NCBI RefSeq assembly: GCF_042652345.1
Contig: NZ_JBHSJJ010000010.1
Span: forward strand, 124,001-188,000
Direction of reading: 5' to 3'
Source: Negadavirga shengliensis
GTDB lineage: Bacteria; Bacteroidota; Bacteroidia; Cytophagales; Cyclobacteriaceae
Length of the DNA stretch: 64,000 nucleotides
Part shown: piece by piece, positions 36,666-45,527 of the stretch
Layout: each line of letters starts with the position of its first letter
Numbering within the stretch: position 1 is the stretch's first letter
Notes under the pieces: generated by a model
Seen by the model: only the letters and a program-made list of their open reading frames with translations
Database searches by the model: none
Told to the model about the DNA's origin: nothing
Position numbers and translations under genes: made by a program

Positions 36666-37832
36666 TTACTCCTTTTCGCTTACCTGGGAAAACAATTCGC
36701 CTTGTTGCATTGGTTTTACTTTGGTGCCGTTGGTTATTTGGTTGATTCCGGAGACCACGATCCTGTCACCGGCTTTCAAACCATTTTCCCTGACAATGTA
36801 ATTTTGTCCGGATCGGCCTTCGACTTCTATTTCGTGACGCTTGGCAGTATTGTCAGCATCCAAGGTGAAAACAAATCTTTTGTCTTGAACGGATATGGTG
36901 GCACTCTGAGGGATGAGGATAGCATTGGGGTATATCTGCTCCATGAGGATTTTGCCGGTATTACCGGTTCTCAGTAGTGTGTCAGGGTTGGAAAAACGAG
37001 CTCTCATGTTGATGGATCCTGTAGAGCGGTTGATTTGGCCGGAAGTAGCATCTACAAATCCTGACCGCTCATAGATGCTCCCGTCTGCAAGTACCAGTTT
37101 GACGTCAGGATTTAGTCGCTTGGAAGCAGAGTCTCTTTTCATCCTTTCGTAGTACAGGTAGTCAGATTCACTCATGGAGAAATAGACGTAGATGTCATGG
37201 ACATTGGAAAGGATGGTGAGGGGTTCGGGGTCAGTTCCTTTGACTACGTTACCAATGGATTTAGGAATCCTTCCCATTAGCCCATCTACAGGGGCTTTGA
37301 TGGTGGTAAATTCCAGGTTGATACGCATATTGGCGGCCACGGCCTCTGCCCTGGCCAGGGAGGACTTGGCGACTTCGTAATCTGCTTCGGTGGTCCTCAT
37401 TCGGACTTCAGAGATGACTTCGTTGTCAATCAGGGGACGAAGTCGGTCGATTTCCGTTTGGGCCTTTCTCAGTTTGGCCTTTTCCAGTTCCACGTTGGCC
37501 TGGGCATTTTTCCAGTCCTCCATATAGGGCTGGCTGTTGATCTCAAACAGGGGTTGACCTTTTTTGACATATTGTCCTTCATCCACGTAGATCCGTTCCA
37601 GGATTCCCTCGACCTGGGGACGGATTTGGACGTTTTCCACTCCTTCTATCGATCCAAGGTATTGGAAAGAGAGCGCGGCGGATTCTCGCTTGAGGGTCAG
37701 CACAGGCAGGGGCAGTCCTTCGTCTTCGACCTCAGCTTCCTTGCACCCATACGAGAAAAGGCAGAAGGCAAGTAGTATCGTCAGTATTGATATTCGACGT
37801 TGATTCAGTTCTATCTGATATTGGGTTTCCAT
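36666..37832 (-). CDS. RND efflux periplasmic adaptor (AcrA family) lipoprotein
   Basis: This 388-residue membrane-fusion protein has a lipobox at FSYGC (Cys30). Its lipoyl half-motifs are VEGILERIYVDEGQYVKKGQPLF and FTTIKAPVDGLMGRI, either side of a coiled-coil hairpin (about 100-160). Beta-barrel and membrane-proximal domains follow (LIPQSATISVQDKRFVF, AGDRIVVSGINQ). It bridges the permease and outer-membrane factor. It is first in the efflux operon; no TetR- or MarR-type regulator lies beside it in this window. Confidence 0.93.
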   Translation of the reverse strand: METQYQIELNQRRISILTILLAFCLFSYGCKEAEVEDEGLPLPVLTLKRESAALSFQYLGSIEGVENVQIRPQVEGILERIYVDEGQYVKKGQPLFEINSQPYMEDWKNAQANVELEKAKLRKAQTEIDRLRPLIDNEVISEVRMRTTEADYEVAKSSLARAEAVAANMRINLEFTTIKAPVDGLMGRIPKSIGNVVKGTDPEPLTILSNVHDIYVYFSMSESDYLYYERMKRDSASKRLNPDVKLVLADGSIYERSGFVDATSGQINRSTGSINMRARFSNPDTLLRTGNTGKILMEQIYPNAILIPQSATISVQDKRFVFTLDADNTAKRHEIEVEGRSGQNYIVRENGLKAGDRIVVSGINQITNGTKVKPMQQGELFSQVSEKE

Positions 37833-38170
37833 AGCTATTTGGGGTTGTATACCCGGATTCTAATAACATGAGTCAACCCTAGTGTAAGAATCGTACCACA
37901 ATTGCCTCTCTCATTTGATATACGGCGAAATAAGTGCTTGATAGGCCTTTTTTTTTTAATTTAACGGCTTTTAACACGGGTGTTTTTGTGGAAAGTTGAG
38001 GATTTTTTACTCAAAAACTAGGGGTTACACATTAAGATTCGATTAGAATTTGGGGAAACGGGAGTGGAACAATGCCACACTTTTTTAGGCCTTTTCTGGT
38101 TTTCCACACGCTTGATACCGACCATTGTAACGGAAGTAGGAAAATCAGCATTTGGAACCCTGAATTTTTC
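37833..38170. other. Intergenic region between efflux operon and lepA relic
   Basis: 338 bp between divergent units. It holds a T10 run at 37948-37957 and no open frame with recognisable homology. The right end is the upstream promoter region that came with the lepA fragment. Confidence 0.5.
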
Positions 38171-38178
38171 TACTTTTG
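38171..38178 (+). promoter_or_regulatory. -7 box of the truncated lepA copy
   Basis: TACTTTTG matches TAnnTTTG and ends 8 bp before the ATG at 38187, implying a very short leader. A TTTG lies at 38151-38154, but the 16-bp spacing is shorter than the usual ~20. Confidence 0.45.
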
Positions 38179-38186
38179 CGGCGCGT

Positions 38187-38585
38187 ATGGACATGCAAAA
38201 AATTCGAAACTTCTGTATCATCGCCCATATTGATCATGGGAAAAGTACCCTGGCGGATCGCCTCCTGCAGTTTACCGACACGGTTTCTGACCGGGAGATG
38301 CAGAATCAATTGCTGGACGACATGGATTTGGAACGTGAACGTGGGATCTCGATCAAGTCCCATGCGATACAGATGAAGTATAGCTATAAAGGAGAGGACT
38401 ATGTCTTTAACCTCATTGACACCCCGGGGCACGTGGATTTCTCCTACGAGGTTTCCCGTTCGATTGCCGCTTGCGAGGGGGCACTGCTGATCGTGGATGC
38501 CTCCCAAGGCATAGAGGCACTGACGATTTCCAACCTCGATCTGGCCATGGGGCATGACCTTGAGATCATCCCCGACTGGGTGTAG
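38187..38585 (+). pseudogene. lepA: Truncated lepA (elongation factor 4), N-terminal fragment
   Basis: About 133 codons match the GTPase domain of LepA/EF4: G1 AHIDHGKSTLADRLL, switch region DDMDLERERGIS, G3 DTPGHVDFSYEVSRS and SLA-type ACEGALLIVDASQGIEA. After HDLEIIP, where LepA normally continues with the G4 NKID motif, the sequence changes to DWV and stops. The break coincides with the left end of the 141-bp inverted-repeat element. Full LepA is about 600 residues, so G4, G5 and all later domains are missing. The product cannot be functional EF4. A complete lepA should exist elsewhere, because the gene is nearly universal. Confidence 0.92.
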
Positions 38586-38718
38586 ATCTGTGACTACACC
38601 CCAATATCTCATGGAATTTGTAATTCCAACGTAACAGTTTAGAAAAAGACCCGGCATTGCAAATGCCTCTGTGTTGTTTTTAAAATGGATACCGAGGATG
38701 TAGATTTAATCTACACCC
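38578..38718. mobile_element. 141-bp REP-like element with 10-bp terminal inverted repeats
   Basis: Ends are GGGTGTAGAT (38578-38587) and ATCTACACCC (38709-38718), perfect inverted copies. Each end can also fold alone: GGGTGTAG/CTACACCC at 38578-38601, and TGTAGATT/AATCTACA at 38699-38715. Inside are two more hairpins with 3-nt loops: TGGAATT-TGT-AATTCCA (38612-38628) and GGCATT-GCA-AATGCC (38653-38667). No coding capacity. The layout resembles REP/REPIN units mobilised by a Y1-type (TnpA-REP) transposase encoded elsewhere. It sits exactly between two truncated genes. Confidence 0.7.
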
Positions 38719-38724
38719 AGGGGG

Positions 38725-38895
38725 GTGGTCAGAGAATCCTACTTGCTCTTTAGCAGCGGATATGCCAATTCCCTGGAAGTGATCAATGCACAGAGCAACG
38801 CGTTGGAAAGCGAACTTTACATGGTAGATGTAAGGATGCAACTGCTGGTCGCCAACATCGAATTATACAGAGGCTTGGGCGGCGGGTGGCAATAA
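38725..38895 (+). pseudogene. C-terminal relic of an outer-membrane efflux (OMF) gene
   Basis: An open segment without a start reads YLLFSSGYANSLEVINAQ, then VRMQLLVANIELYRGLGGGW and a stop. It closely parallels the last ~52 residues of the intact efflux channel (FANYLEVINAQ ... ELYRSLGGGW) encoded on the opposite strand at 31943, but differs at many positions, so it is a separate paralogue and not a recent copy. Everything upstream of these ~56 codons is replaced by the inverted-repeat element. Confidence 0.85.
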
Positions 38896-39150
38896 GTCCA
38901 GCGCCCAGCCGTTTTTCCCCTCCTCATCTTATATAATGCCCACCGGTTTTGTCATCTAGGTTTCATGGCCGGCTCCCTTAAACCGGTCTTCCGCAGGGTA
39001 AGGTCTGATCCGTAATCAACCGTTCTTAATATTATTTCGAAATTATTATTGATTGTTCTACCGATACTTTGCAAAAATTCTTTTCTTTATAGCTGCTTAG
39101 AAAGGAATTAACATACGGTAATATTTCAAATTGACCAATCAAAATAATAC

Positions 39151-40068
39151 ATGATAAAACCTCCCAGTATCCTGGTAGCGGGCAGTTCCAACACCGACAT
39201 GGTGATTATGGCAGATCATTTCCCATCACCGGGGGAGACCATTTTAGGAGGCAGGTTTTTGATGAACCCGGGTGGAAAGGGGGCCAATCAGGCCGTTGCA
39301 GCCGCCCGGCTCGGCGGCAACGTGGCCTTTCTTTCCAAAATTGGAAAAGATGTCTTCGGTGAGGAAACCATGGCTCATTTGAAGACAGAAGGTATCGATG
39401 TCAGTGGGGTAGCTGTGGACGACCAGCAACCATCGGGAGTGGCTCAGATCATTGTGGACAAAAACGCAGAAAACTGTATTGTCGTGGCACCGGGTGCCAA
39501 TATGACCCTAAGCCCAAAGGACGCAGACACTCACATACAGCTGCTGGAGAATGCAGAAGTCTTGTTGATGCAGCTAGAAATCCCCATCGAGACCATTGTT
39601 TATTTGGCAGAAAAAGCACATGAATGGAGAAAAAAAACCATTCTTAATCCCGCTCCCGCCCAAAAGCTCCCGGATGAGCTATATGCCTGCCTATATGCCA
39701 TTACACCCAATGAAACGGAAACGGCTTTTCTTACCGGCATCAAGGTAACCGATGAAATCACTGCCGGTCAGGCGGCAGATTTTTTTCACAAAAAAGGAGT
39801 AAAAACGGTGATCATCACTTTAGGTGCTGCGGGCGCTTATGTATCCAGTGTGGATTTTAAAGGCATCCTTTCCGCACCGGCCGTCAGCGCGCTGGACACC
39901 ACCGCAGCCGGAGACACTTTCAACGGTGCATTGGCAGCGGCCTTGTCCAATGGAAAAGACCTTGAATCCGCGGTAGCATTTGCCAACAAGGCCGCTGCCC
40001 GGGCCGTGACCAAAATGGGCGCACAATCATCCATACCTACTTTAGAAGAATTATCAAAACCTGTTTAA
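39151..40068 (+). CDS. rbsK: Ribokinase
   Basis: This 305-residue PfkB-family sugar kinase phosphorylates D-ribose to ribose-5-phosphate. The two signatures are clear: GGKGANQAVAAARLGG (about 43-58), and DTTAAGDTFNGALAAAL with the catalytic Asp (about 249-265). The N-terminus VAGSSNTDMVI is typical of ribokinase. It is first of a three-gene plus-strand set with an exported nucleoside hydrolase and a sugar-type transporter, which supports ribose released from nucleosides as the substrate. The 255-bp upstream gap separates it from the OMF relic. Confidence 0.92.
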   Translation: MIKPPSILVAGSSNTDMVIMADHFPSPGETILGGRFLMNPGGKGANQAVAAARLGGNVAFLSKIGKDVFGEETMAHLKTEGIDVSGVAVDDQQPSGVAQIIVDKNAENCIVVAPGANMTLSPKDADTHIQLLENAEVLLMQLEIPIETIVYLAEKAHEWRKKTILNPAPAQKLPDELYACLYAITPNETETAFLTGIKVTDEITAGQAADFFHKKGVKTVIITLGAAGAYVSSVDFKGILSAPAVSALDTTAAGDTFNGALAAALSNGKDLESAVAFANKAAARAVTKMGAQSSIPTLEELSKPV

Positions 40069-40079
40069 TCCCCAATACA

Positions 40080-41105
40080 ATGAATAAACCCAATTATTTG
40101 ATGAGGACTTCAACGGTATATTTTCTGTCCACGCTCCTGTTTTTAGGAATAACGGTCTCCGGTAAAGGCCAGCAAAAACCAAACAAGATCAGCGTCCTGT
40201 TTGATACCGATGCCAATAATGAACTGGATGATCAGCATGCCATGGCTTATTTGTTTTTCAACGGGGACATTTTTGACGTGGTGGGGGTAACCGTAAATGC
40301 CACTTCCAGCGGCGGTGACATCAACGGTCATTATGAGGAAGCCAAAAGGGTCATGCAACTGTGCAACGTGGATGAAAAAATCCCCCTCTTCAAAGGAGCC
40401 AACGGTTCATTTGAGGAAATCCGCCCTCATGTAAAAGAAAGCAACTTTGATGGGTCAGAGGCGGTTGATTTTATCATTGAACAGGCACATGCTAACACGA
40501 GCGGCAGGTTGGTACTGCTTCCTGTGGGCAAGCTTACCAATATTGCCCTGGCCCTGGAAAAAGACCCTTCCATTGCCCCCAAAGTAAGGATAGTTTGGCT
40601 GGGATCCAACTATCCCGAACCCGGCGAATATAATCAGGACAACGACAGGGCATCCATGAACTATATTTTGGACACGGAGGCGCCTTTTGAGATGGTAACC
40701 GTAAGGTATGGGAAGCCTTCTGGCACTGCGGCCGTAACCGCCAACCGGGCTGAAATACAAGCCAATATGCCCGGAAAAGGAGTCAAAGCCAAGCAACCGG
40801 TAACCGGCAGACATGGCGGTACGTTCGAATATTTTGGAGATTATTCCATCAACCTATATGAACACATCGACACCCATGACGCGGCAGGAACACGGGCCCT
40901 CTTTGATATGGCGGCAGTGGCGATTGTGAAAAACCCTAATTGGGCGGAAAGAAAAGAAATCCCCGCCCCTACCCTCGTGGACAATAAATGGGTAGACAGA
41001 CCTGAAAATCGCCGGAAAATGGTTCTCTGGGAAAATTTTGACAAAGAGGCGATCATGAAGGATTTCTTTGACCGGATGGAGAATTACGTACTGGTGGCGC
41101 CCTGA
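40080..41105 (+). CDS. Exported nucleoside hydrolase (IUNH family)
   Basis: This 341-residue protein has an N-terminal signal peptide (hydrophobic core about 12-25), which is unusual for the mostly cytosolic family but common in Bacteroidota. The calcium-binding signature is DTDANNELDDQHA (about 42-54). The family hydrolyses N-glycosidic bonds of ribonucleosides to base and ribose. Placement 11 bp after ribokinase and 54 bp before a transporter suggests periplasmic cleavage of nucleosides, uptake of ribose, then phosphorylation. Base specificity is not evident. Confidence 0.9.
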   Translation: MNKPNYLMRTSTVYFLSTLLFLGITVSGKGQQKPNKISVLFDTDANNELDDQHAMAYLFFNGDIFDVVGVTVNATSSGGDINGHYEEAKRVMQLCNVDEKIPLFKGANGSFEEIRPHVKESNFDGSEAVDFIIEQAHANTSGRLVLLPVGKLTNIALALEKDPSIAPKVRIVWLGSNYPEPGEYNQDNDRASMNYILDTEAPFEMVTVRYGKPSGTAAVTANRAEIQANMPGKGVKAKQPVTGRHGGTFEYFGDYSINLYEHIDTHDAAGTRALFDMAAVAIVKNPNWAERKEIPAPTLVDNKWVDRPENRRKMVLWENFDKEAIMKDFFDRMENYVLVAP

Positions 41106-41159
41106 TCCTTCGCCTCCCCCGGCCCGTTTGTTTTTCCAATAACCCAATCTAATCATTGT

Positions 41160-42158
41160 ATGTATATCATCGATTCTTACCCCTTAGCCGTTGTATTCTG
41201 TTTGGTGACCATGCTCTGCTGGGGCTCCTGGGCCAATACCCAAAAACTCGCGGCAGGAACCTGGCGCTTTGAGCTCTTCTACTGGGACTATGTAATAGGT
41301 ATTGTGTTGCTCTCCCTGATTTTCGGGCTTACGCTGGGAAATATGGGCGATTCAGGCAGGCCATTTATTGAAGACCTGCAGCAAGCCCAAATGGCCAGTT
41401 ACCTGAAGGCTCTCCTGGGCGGGGTCATCTTTAACCTGGCCAACATACTCATCGTAGCGGCCATTGCCATCGCCGGAATGTCGGTCGCTTTTCCCGTGGG
41501 AATAGGCCTGGCCCTGGTTCTCGGCGTGATCATCAATTACATCTCCGAGCAAAAAGGTGATCCCGTACTTTTGTTTGTGGGAGTGGGCCTGGTCACGGCT
41601 GCCATTGTTTTGGATGCCCTGGCTTACCGTAGGTTGAGCAGTTCGGCCGCCAAAAACCCTGGGAAAGGCCTAAAGCTGGCCCTTTTCGGAGGCTTGTTGA
41701 TGTCACTGTTTTATTTCTTTGTACAACAATCCATGTCTTTGGATTTTCACAGCCCTGAAGCAGGCAAATTCACCCCTTATTCGGCGGTATTTGTGTTTTC
41801 ATTGGGGATACTCCTCAGCAACTTTCTGTTCAACACCATTTTGATGAGAAAACCGGTGGAAGGCAATCCGGTGACATATGACATGTATTTCTCGGGAAAA
41901 CCCAATATCCATTTGGTGGGTATACTCGGGGGAATCATTTGGTGCATAGGCATGTCCTTCAGCATCATTGCAGCAGAGCAGGCAGGACCGGCCATTTCTT
42001 ATGGTCTGGGCCAGGGAGCCACCATGGTAGCGGCCCTCTGGGGAGTATTCATTTGGAAGGAGTTTAGACATGCACCTGAGGGGACTTCCAAATTGCTCTG
42101 GGCCATGTTCGCCTGCTTTATCATTGGCTTGGTGCTGGTGATCTATGCCGGCATTTAA
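41160..42158 (+). CDS. GRP/RhaT-type sugar transporter (10-TM DMT superfamily)
   Basis: This 332-residue permease has about ten helices. The N-terminal MLCWGSWANTQKLAAGTWRFELFYWDYVIG and late ISYGLGQGATMVAALWGVFIWKEF regions match the glucose/ribose uptake (GRP) branch of the drug/metabolite transporter superfamily, often mislabelled as multidrug DMT permease. Given its partners, ribose (or nucleoside) uptake across the inner membrane is the likely role; this is inferred from context. Confidence 0.82.
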   Translation: MYIIDSYPLAVVFCLVTMLCWGSWANTQKLAAGTWRFELFYWDYVIGIVLLSLIFGLTLGNMGDSGRPFIEDLQQAQMASYLKALLGGVIFNLANILIVAAIAIAGMSVAFPVGIGLALVLGVIINYISEQKGDPVLLFVGVGLVTAAIVLDALAYRRLSSSAAKNPGKGLKLALFGGLLMSLFYFFVQQSMSLDFHSPEAGKFTPYSAVFVFSLGILLSNFLFNTILMRKPVEGNPVTYDMYFSGKPNIHLVGILGGIIWCIGMSFSIIAAEQAGPAISYGLGQGATMVAALWGVFIWKEFRHAPEGTSKLLWAMFACFIIGLVLVIYAGI

Positions 42159-42618
42159 AGGTTAAATCACATCAGTTTCCCCGAGTGCCCCGGATCCCTT
42201 CAAAGGTATCCCGGGAATTACTCAGCCGGCCCCCGCTAGGACCGGGGAATTAGCACGAAAGATAGCATGATTTGCTTGAAATTATTATTGGAGAAAACGA
42301 TTCAACGATCTGGATCATTTCATGGATTCCGTGTCAACCGTGCCCGCCTCCCGAAGTCGTACGGAGGGCAGGCAGGCGGATCAGTGGAATTCCCCGAATC
42401 CCTTTGTTCGGGTCCGGGGCAGGCGTGGATAATAAATCCTTTGAACAACCCGAAAATTGATCCGGCCTTACCACCAAAAGCAGCCACCGGCATCTCCGGT
42501 CATTGATAGGGAATTTTCTAAAATTTTTTCAATGCCTACAAAACCTCCTGACATACCCTTGTCACTCCACGTGCCTAGCTTTGGTCCCACATCAATATCA
42601 ACTTAAAACCAAAGAAAA
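42159..42618. other. Intergenic region with GC-rich inverted repeats
   Basis: 460 bp without a supported gene. It contains several short GC-rich self-complementary stretches, for example CCCGAA...TTCGGG near 42396-42415 and CCTCC/GGAGG near 42344-42368. These look like eroded intergenic repeats. The two overlapping frames there have no family signature. Confidence 0.55.
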
Positions 42619-43107
42619 ATGAGCTCAACCACGGAGAAAACCAAGCAGGTGATTACGTCTTCTGAATTATTGGAGCATTGGCAAGGCCACAGGGCCTTGA
42701 CGAGGAAGGTAATCGAAGCATTTCCTGATGAAGCACTCTTCAACCATTCCATCGGGGGCATGCGGCCCTTTGCTGCGATGGTGATGGAATTCCTGGCCAT
42801 CGCCGGTCCCGGCATCAAGCAGATCGTTACCGGGGAAACAGAAAAACTGGAGGAAAACATTGACCATGCCAACGACAAAAAGAAGGTTCTGGAATTATGG
42901 GATAAGACCACGGAAGTGATCAATGAATATTGGGCAAAGATACCGGAGGAAAAATTCCATGACACCATTCTGACTTTTGGAGAATATGAAGGGACAGTCT
43001 GGTCATCGATCTTCTATTTTATCGACAATGAAATCCATCACCGTGGACAGGGATATGTTTACCTCAGGTCCCTGGGAATTGAACCCCCTTATTTTTGGGA
43101 AAGGTAA
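42619..43107 (+). CDS. DinB family protein
   Basis: This 162-residue four-helix-bundle protein of the DinB/YfiT-like superfamily has the metal-binding His triad expected near helices 2 and 3, with a clear late motif NEIHHRGQGYVYLRSLG. Members are putative metal-dependent enzymes, some using bacillithiol or mycothiol; for this group the substrate is unknown. It is followed by an intrinsic terminator and is thus a single-gene unit. Confidence 0.88.
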   Translation: MSSTTEKTKQVITSSELLEHWQGHRALTRKVIEAFPDEALFNHSIGGMRPFAAMVMEFLAIAGPGIKQIVTGETEKLEENIDHANDKKKVLELWDKTTEVINEYWAKIPEEKFHDTILTFGEYEGTVWSSIFYFIDNEIHHRGQGYVYLRSLGIEPPYFWER

Positions 43108-43161
43108 ATCCCACTGTCCGCTTGTCGTAAATACCCGTCTATAAAGTCGCCTTTACACAGT

Positions 43162-43189
43162 ATAGTCCTGCGAATGCAGGGCTATTTTT
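43162..43189 (+). terminator. Rho-independent terminator after DinB gene
   Basis: A 10-bp stem (ATAGTCCTGC at 43162-43171, GCAGGGCTAT at 43176-43185, one G-T wobble) with a GAAT loop is followed by T5. It separates the DinB gene from the next transcript and argues against a start for the next gene at 43174. Confidence 0.85.
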
Positions 43190-43266
43190 GTACTGGTTCT
43201 TATCATACTAATGGGTTTCACGGGCGTTTTACAGCACAAAACCATATCTTAAAAGTATACCGGCAT

Positions 43267-43653
43267 ATGAAAAACTCATTCAAGAATATAGATGGGTATA
43301 TCGCGGCTTTCCCACCGGAGATGCAGGCGCTCTTGGAACAGCTTCGCACCACCATCCGCAGTGCCGCGCCTGAAGCAGAAGAAACCATAAACTATGAAAT
43401 ACCCACGTTCAAACTCCACGGTAACCTGGTTCATTTTGCCGCTTTTAAAACACATATCGGTTTTTATCCGACACCTTCGGGAATTGAGGCCTTTAAAACA
43501 GCATTATCCGAATATAAGGGAGCCAAAGGTTCTGTTCAGTTTCCATTGGATAAACCCCTGCCCCTGGATTTGATTGCTGAGATCGTGAAGTTCAGGGTGA
43601 AGGAAAATTTGAAAAAATCTGAGTTGAAGAATAAAAAAAACAAAAGCCAATGA
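43267..43653 (+). CDS. DUF1801 / YdhG-type small protein
   Basis: This 128-residue protein has the DUF1801 motifs FPPEMQALLEQLRTTIRSAAPEAEE, INYEIPTFKLHG, HIGFYPTPSGIEAF and the C-terminal VQFPLDKPLPLDLI. The fold is related to the frataxin-like YdhG group; the function is unknown. ATG 43267 (MKNSFKNID) is chosen because the longer frame back to 43174 overlaps the terminator. It ends in a Lys-rich tail and overlaps the SRPBCC gene in ATGA. Confidence 0.88.
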   Translation: MKNSFKNIDGYIAAFPPEMQALLEQLRTTIRSAAPEAEETINYEIPTFKLHGNLVHFAAFKTHIGFYPTPSGIEAFKTALSEYKGAKGSVQFPLDKPLPLDLIAEIVKFRVKENLKKSELKNKKNKSQ

Positions 43654-44078
43654 AGAGCATTCAGCAAATAAATTATATCAAAACCCCTCCTTCCACCATA
43701 TACCGGGCACTTACCACGCAGGAAGGTTTAAGTGAAGTGTGGACGCGAAATCTCTCTGTAAAACCGGACCTGGGAGCCATCAACAGATTTGATTTTGATG
43801 ATGGATATCTTACGGAAATGAAAGTGGTGGAACTCCAAAAAGATACCCGGGTGGTATGGGAATGTATCCAATCTGACAAAGAATGGGTTGGCACCGAAAT
43901 TTCCTTTGATATATCAGCAGAAAATGGTGTGTCCAAAGTATCCCTGTCCCATGACAAATGGAGCGAAATCACTGATTTTTATCGGTGGTGCAATTATAAT
44001 TGGGCCATGTTTTTACTGAGTTTAAAGTCTTATTGCGAGAAAGGAAAAGGCATCCCGTTTCAGGAGAGGGAATTTTGA
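43650..44078 (+). CDS. SRPBCC / AHSA1-like ligand-binding protein
   Basis: This 142-residue START-like protein has an N-terminal INYIKTPPSTIYRALTTQEGLSEVWT and the GTEISFDIS plus VSLSHDKW strands typical of AHSA1/SRPBCC proteins, closing with a long helix (WAMFLLSLKSYCEKGKG). These cytosolic proteins bind small hydrophobic ligands or act on Hsp90 in eukaryotes; the bacterial ligand is unknown. It overlaps DUF1801 by 4 bp and is 19 bp before a second DinB gene, in a string of small stress-type proteins. Confidence 0.87.
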   Translation: MKSIQQINYIKTPPSTIYRALTTQEGLSEVWTRNLSVKPDLGAINRFDFDDGYLTEMKVVELQKDTRVVWECIQSDKEWVGTEISFDISAENGVSKVSLSHDKWSEITDFYRWCNYNWAMFLLSLKSYCEKGKGIPFQEREF

Positions 44079-44097
44079 AATATAAAAATACTTCCAT

Positions 44098-44607
44098 ATG
44101 TCGCACATTGAAATAATCACGGAAACTGAAACAGCATTCGGGCATTTGCACAGCTTGTTGTCTGGCATAGATAGGGAACATTTTAATACCAAACCTTTCC
44201 CCGGTTCATGGTCTCCCGCTCAGGTTGGCGACCATCTGTACAGATCATATGCTGTTCTGGAAACGCTGAAGGGAAAAACTGCTCCTTTGAATGGCAGGAA
44301 TATTGATGAAAAGGCCCGGGAATTTAGACCCGTATTCCTTGACTTTAATACCAAGCTGGAATCACCGGATTTTATACTTCCTTCGGAGAAGCCTATTGAA
44401 CAGGAACATCTACTGTCCAATCTGCAGACCAGAACTGATGCCATTATGGAATTTGTCAGGGAAAACGACCTTTCCGCCATCTGCCTGGACTTTGAACTCC
44501 CCGGTGCCGGCCCATTAACGAGGCTGGAGTGGCTGCACTTTATCTCTGTCCATACCCAGAGGCACAACCATCAACTGAAAAACATCATTAAACATTTTCC
44601 GCGTTAA
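44098..44607 (+). CDS. DinB superfamily protein (DinB_2 type)
   Basis: This 169-residue DinB-fold protein has PGSWSPAQVGDHLYRSYAVLE (about 35-55) with the first metal His, and a C-terminal LHFISVHTQRHNHQLKNI carrying the two other ligands. It is paralogous in fold, but not closely similar, to the DinB protein at 42619. It is co-directional with the DUF1801/SRPBCC pair and 4 bp before the next small gene. The reaction is unknown. Confidence 0.87.
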   Translation: MSHIEIITETETAFGHLHSLLSGIDREHFNTKPFPGSWSPAQVGDHLYRSYAVLETLKGKTAPLNGRNIDEKAREFRPVFLDFNTKLESPDFILPSEKPIEQEHLLSNLQTRTDAIMEFVRENDLSAICLDFELPGAGPLTRLEWLHFISVHTQRHNHQLKNIIKHFPR

Positions 44608-44611
44608 GATC

Positions 44612-44833
44612 ATGAAAAAGGTATTGGTATTCAAAACATCCGTACAGGAAGAAAGAGAAATCCAGGAACTCCAACCTGCTTTGGACAGGCTTATTTACCA
44701 ACAGGGAAGATGGAATTTTGATCTGGAAGATTGCGACAAAATACTCCGCGTGGAAGCCGGAGGAATAAGCACTGACATGCTGATAAATATTTTAAAATCA
44801 GCTGGTTATTATTGTGAGGAATTGAAAGATTAA
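44612..44833 (+). CDS. Small HMA-fold-like protein
   Basis: A 73-residue acidic protein. The predicted strand-helix-strand-strand-helix-strand order (KVLVFKTSV, then EEREIQELQPALDRL, WNFDLED, KILRVEAG, MLINILKSAGYYCEEL) resembles a ferredoxin-like HMA fold without the metal-binding CxxC. Similar small proteins are common in Bacteroidota. It lies 4 bp after the DinB gene and ends the group. No function can be assigned. Confidence 0.7.
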   Translation: MKKVLVFKTSVQEEREIQELQPALDRLIYQQGRWNFDLEDCDKILRVEAGGISTDMLINILKSAGYYCEELKD

Positions 44834-44924
44834 AAAACCAAAAGGAAAATTATAACGCGGCTTTCCCGCCAAAAGCATCAAAATAGATGAGCCTGCCAGC
44901 TACGTGCAGGATATAAAAATGATT

Positions 44925-45527
44925 TTATTCTTTTCTTCTGATCACATAATTTTTGATCGGGCTTTGCATGACCGCCTTCTGCATTTTGCCATCTTTGTAG
45001 TGGTACCTGTTTTTGTTGCCTTCCACCAGCGTGTCATACATGCCTTCTCCCAAAGGAGTGACCATGCAAAATTGCCCATAATTCTCAGCCATCATCTTTG
45101 AAATGTCTTTGGGTTCTTCAAAAAACAGCCTGACCGCACTGTAGTCAATCTCCTCATGCACCTGTGTATCCAGCTCATATCTATAAGAATTGGCGCGGAC
45201 TTCGTAAACTTCATCCTGCAACCAGATTCTGGAAAGAAAGTTGCCCCGGTTGGTGCTGGAGCGTACCGTCGAGCGGACGAACTGGCCGTTATGGTATTTC
45301 ACTTCCGTCAAATAATCTACATTTATCCTACCAAAAAGCCAAAAGCTCACCTCGCTTTTCAATAAATAAACAGCCGTATCCTGTTTATACAGTTTTGTGG
45401 CCTCCATTTCTCCAATGGTAAAGCCGGCAAGAGTAATCTCGTAAGCATGCCGTTCCTGAGCTTGGGTTTTGGGGGATACCATGCACAAAAGTAGGGTGAT
45501 GCTGATGAAAGCCGATTTTATAACCAT
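44925..45527 (-). CDS. Secreted protein, DUF6134-like
   Basis: This 200-residue protein has a signal peptide ending near residue 24 (KTQAQ). The mature part is beta-rich (YEITLAGFTIGEMEATKLY, EVKYHNGQFVRSTV, YRYELDTQVHEEID) with a basic C-terminus (IKNYVIRRKE). It resembles the DUF6134/DUF3108-type periplasmic proteins of Bacteroidota that begin with a similar strand pair. The function is unknown. It is alone on the minus strand, convergent with the small HMA-like gene. Confidence 0.68.
   Translation of the reverse strand: MVIKSAFISITLLLCMVSPKTQAQERHAYEITLAGFTIGEMEATKLYKQDTAVYLLKSEVSFWLFGRINVDYLTEVKYHNGQFVRSTVRSSTNRGNFLSRIWLQDEVYEVRANSYRYELDTQVHEEIDYSAVRLFFEEPKDISKMMAENYGQFCMVTPLGEGMYDTLVEGNKNRYHYKDGKMQKAVMQSPIKNYVIRRKE

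Noticed and set aside
42267..42506. Two overlapping short genes in the 42.2-42.6 kb gap
   Set aside because: The translations are Pro/Gly/Arg-rich without signature or ribosome context, and arise from GC-rich repeat-like sequence.
43174..43266. 31-residue extension of the DUF1801 protein
   Set aside because: It would start inside the terminator of the preceding gene; the conserved domain starts after ATG 43267.
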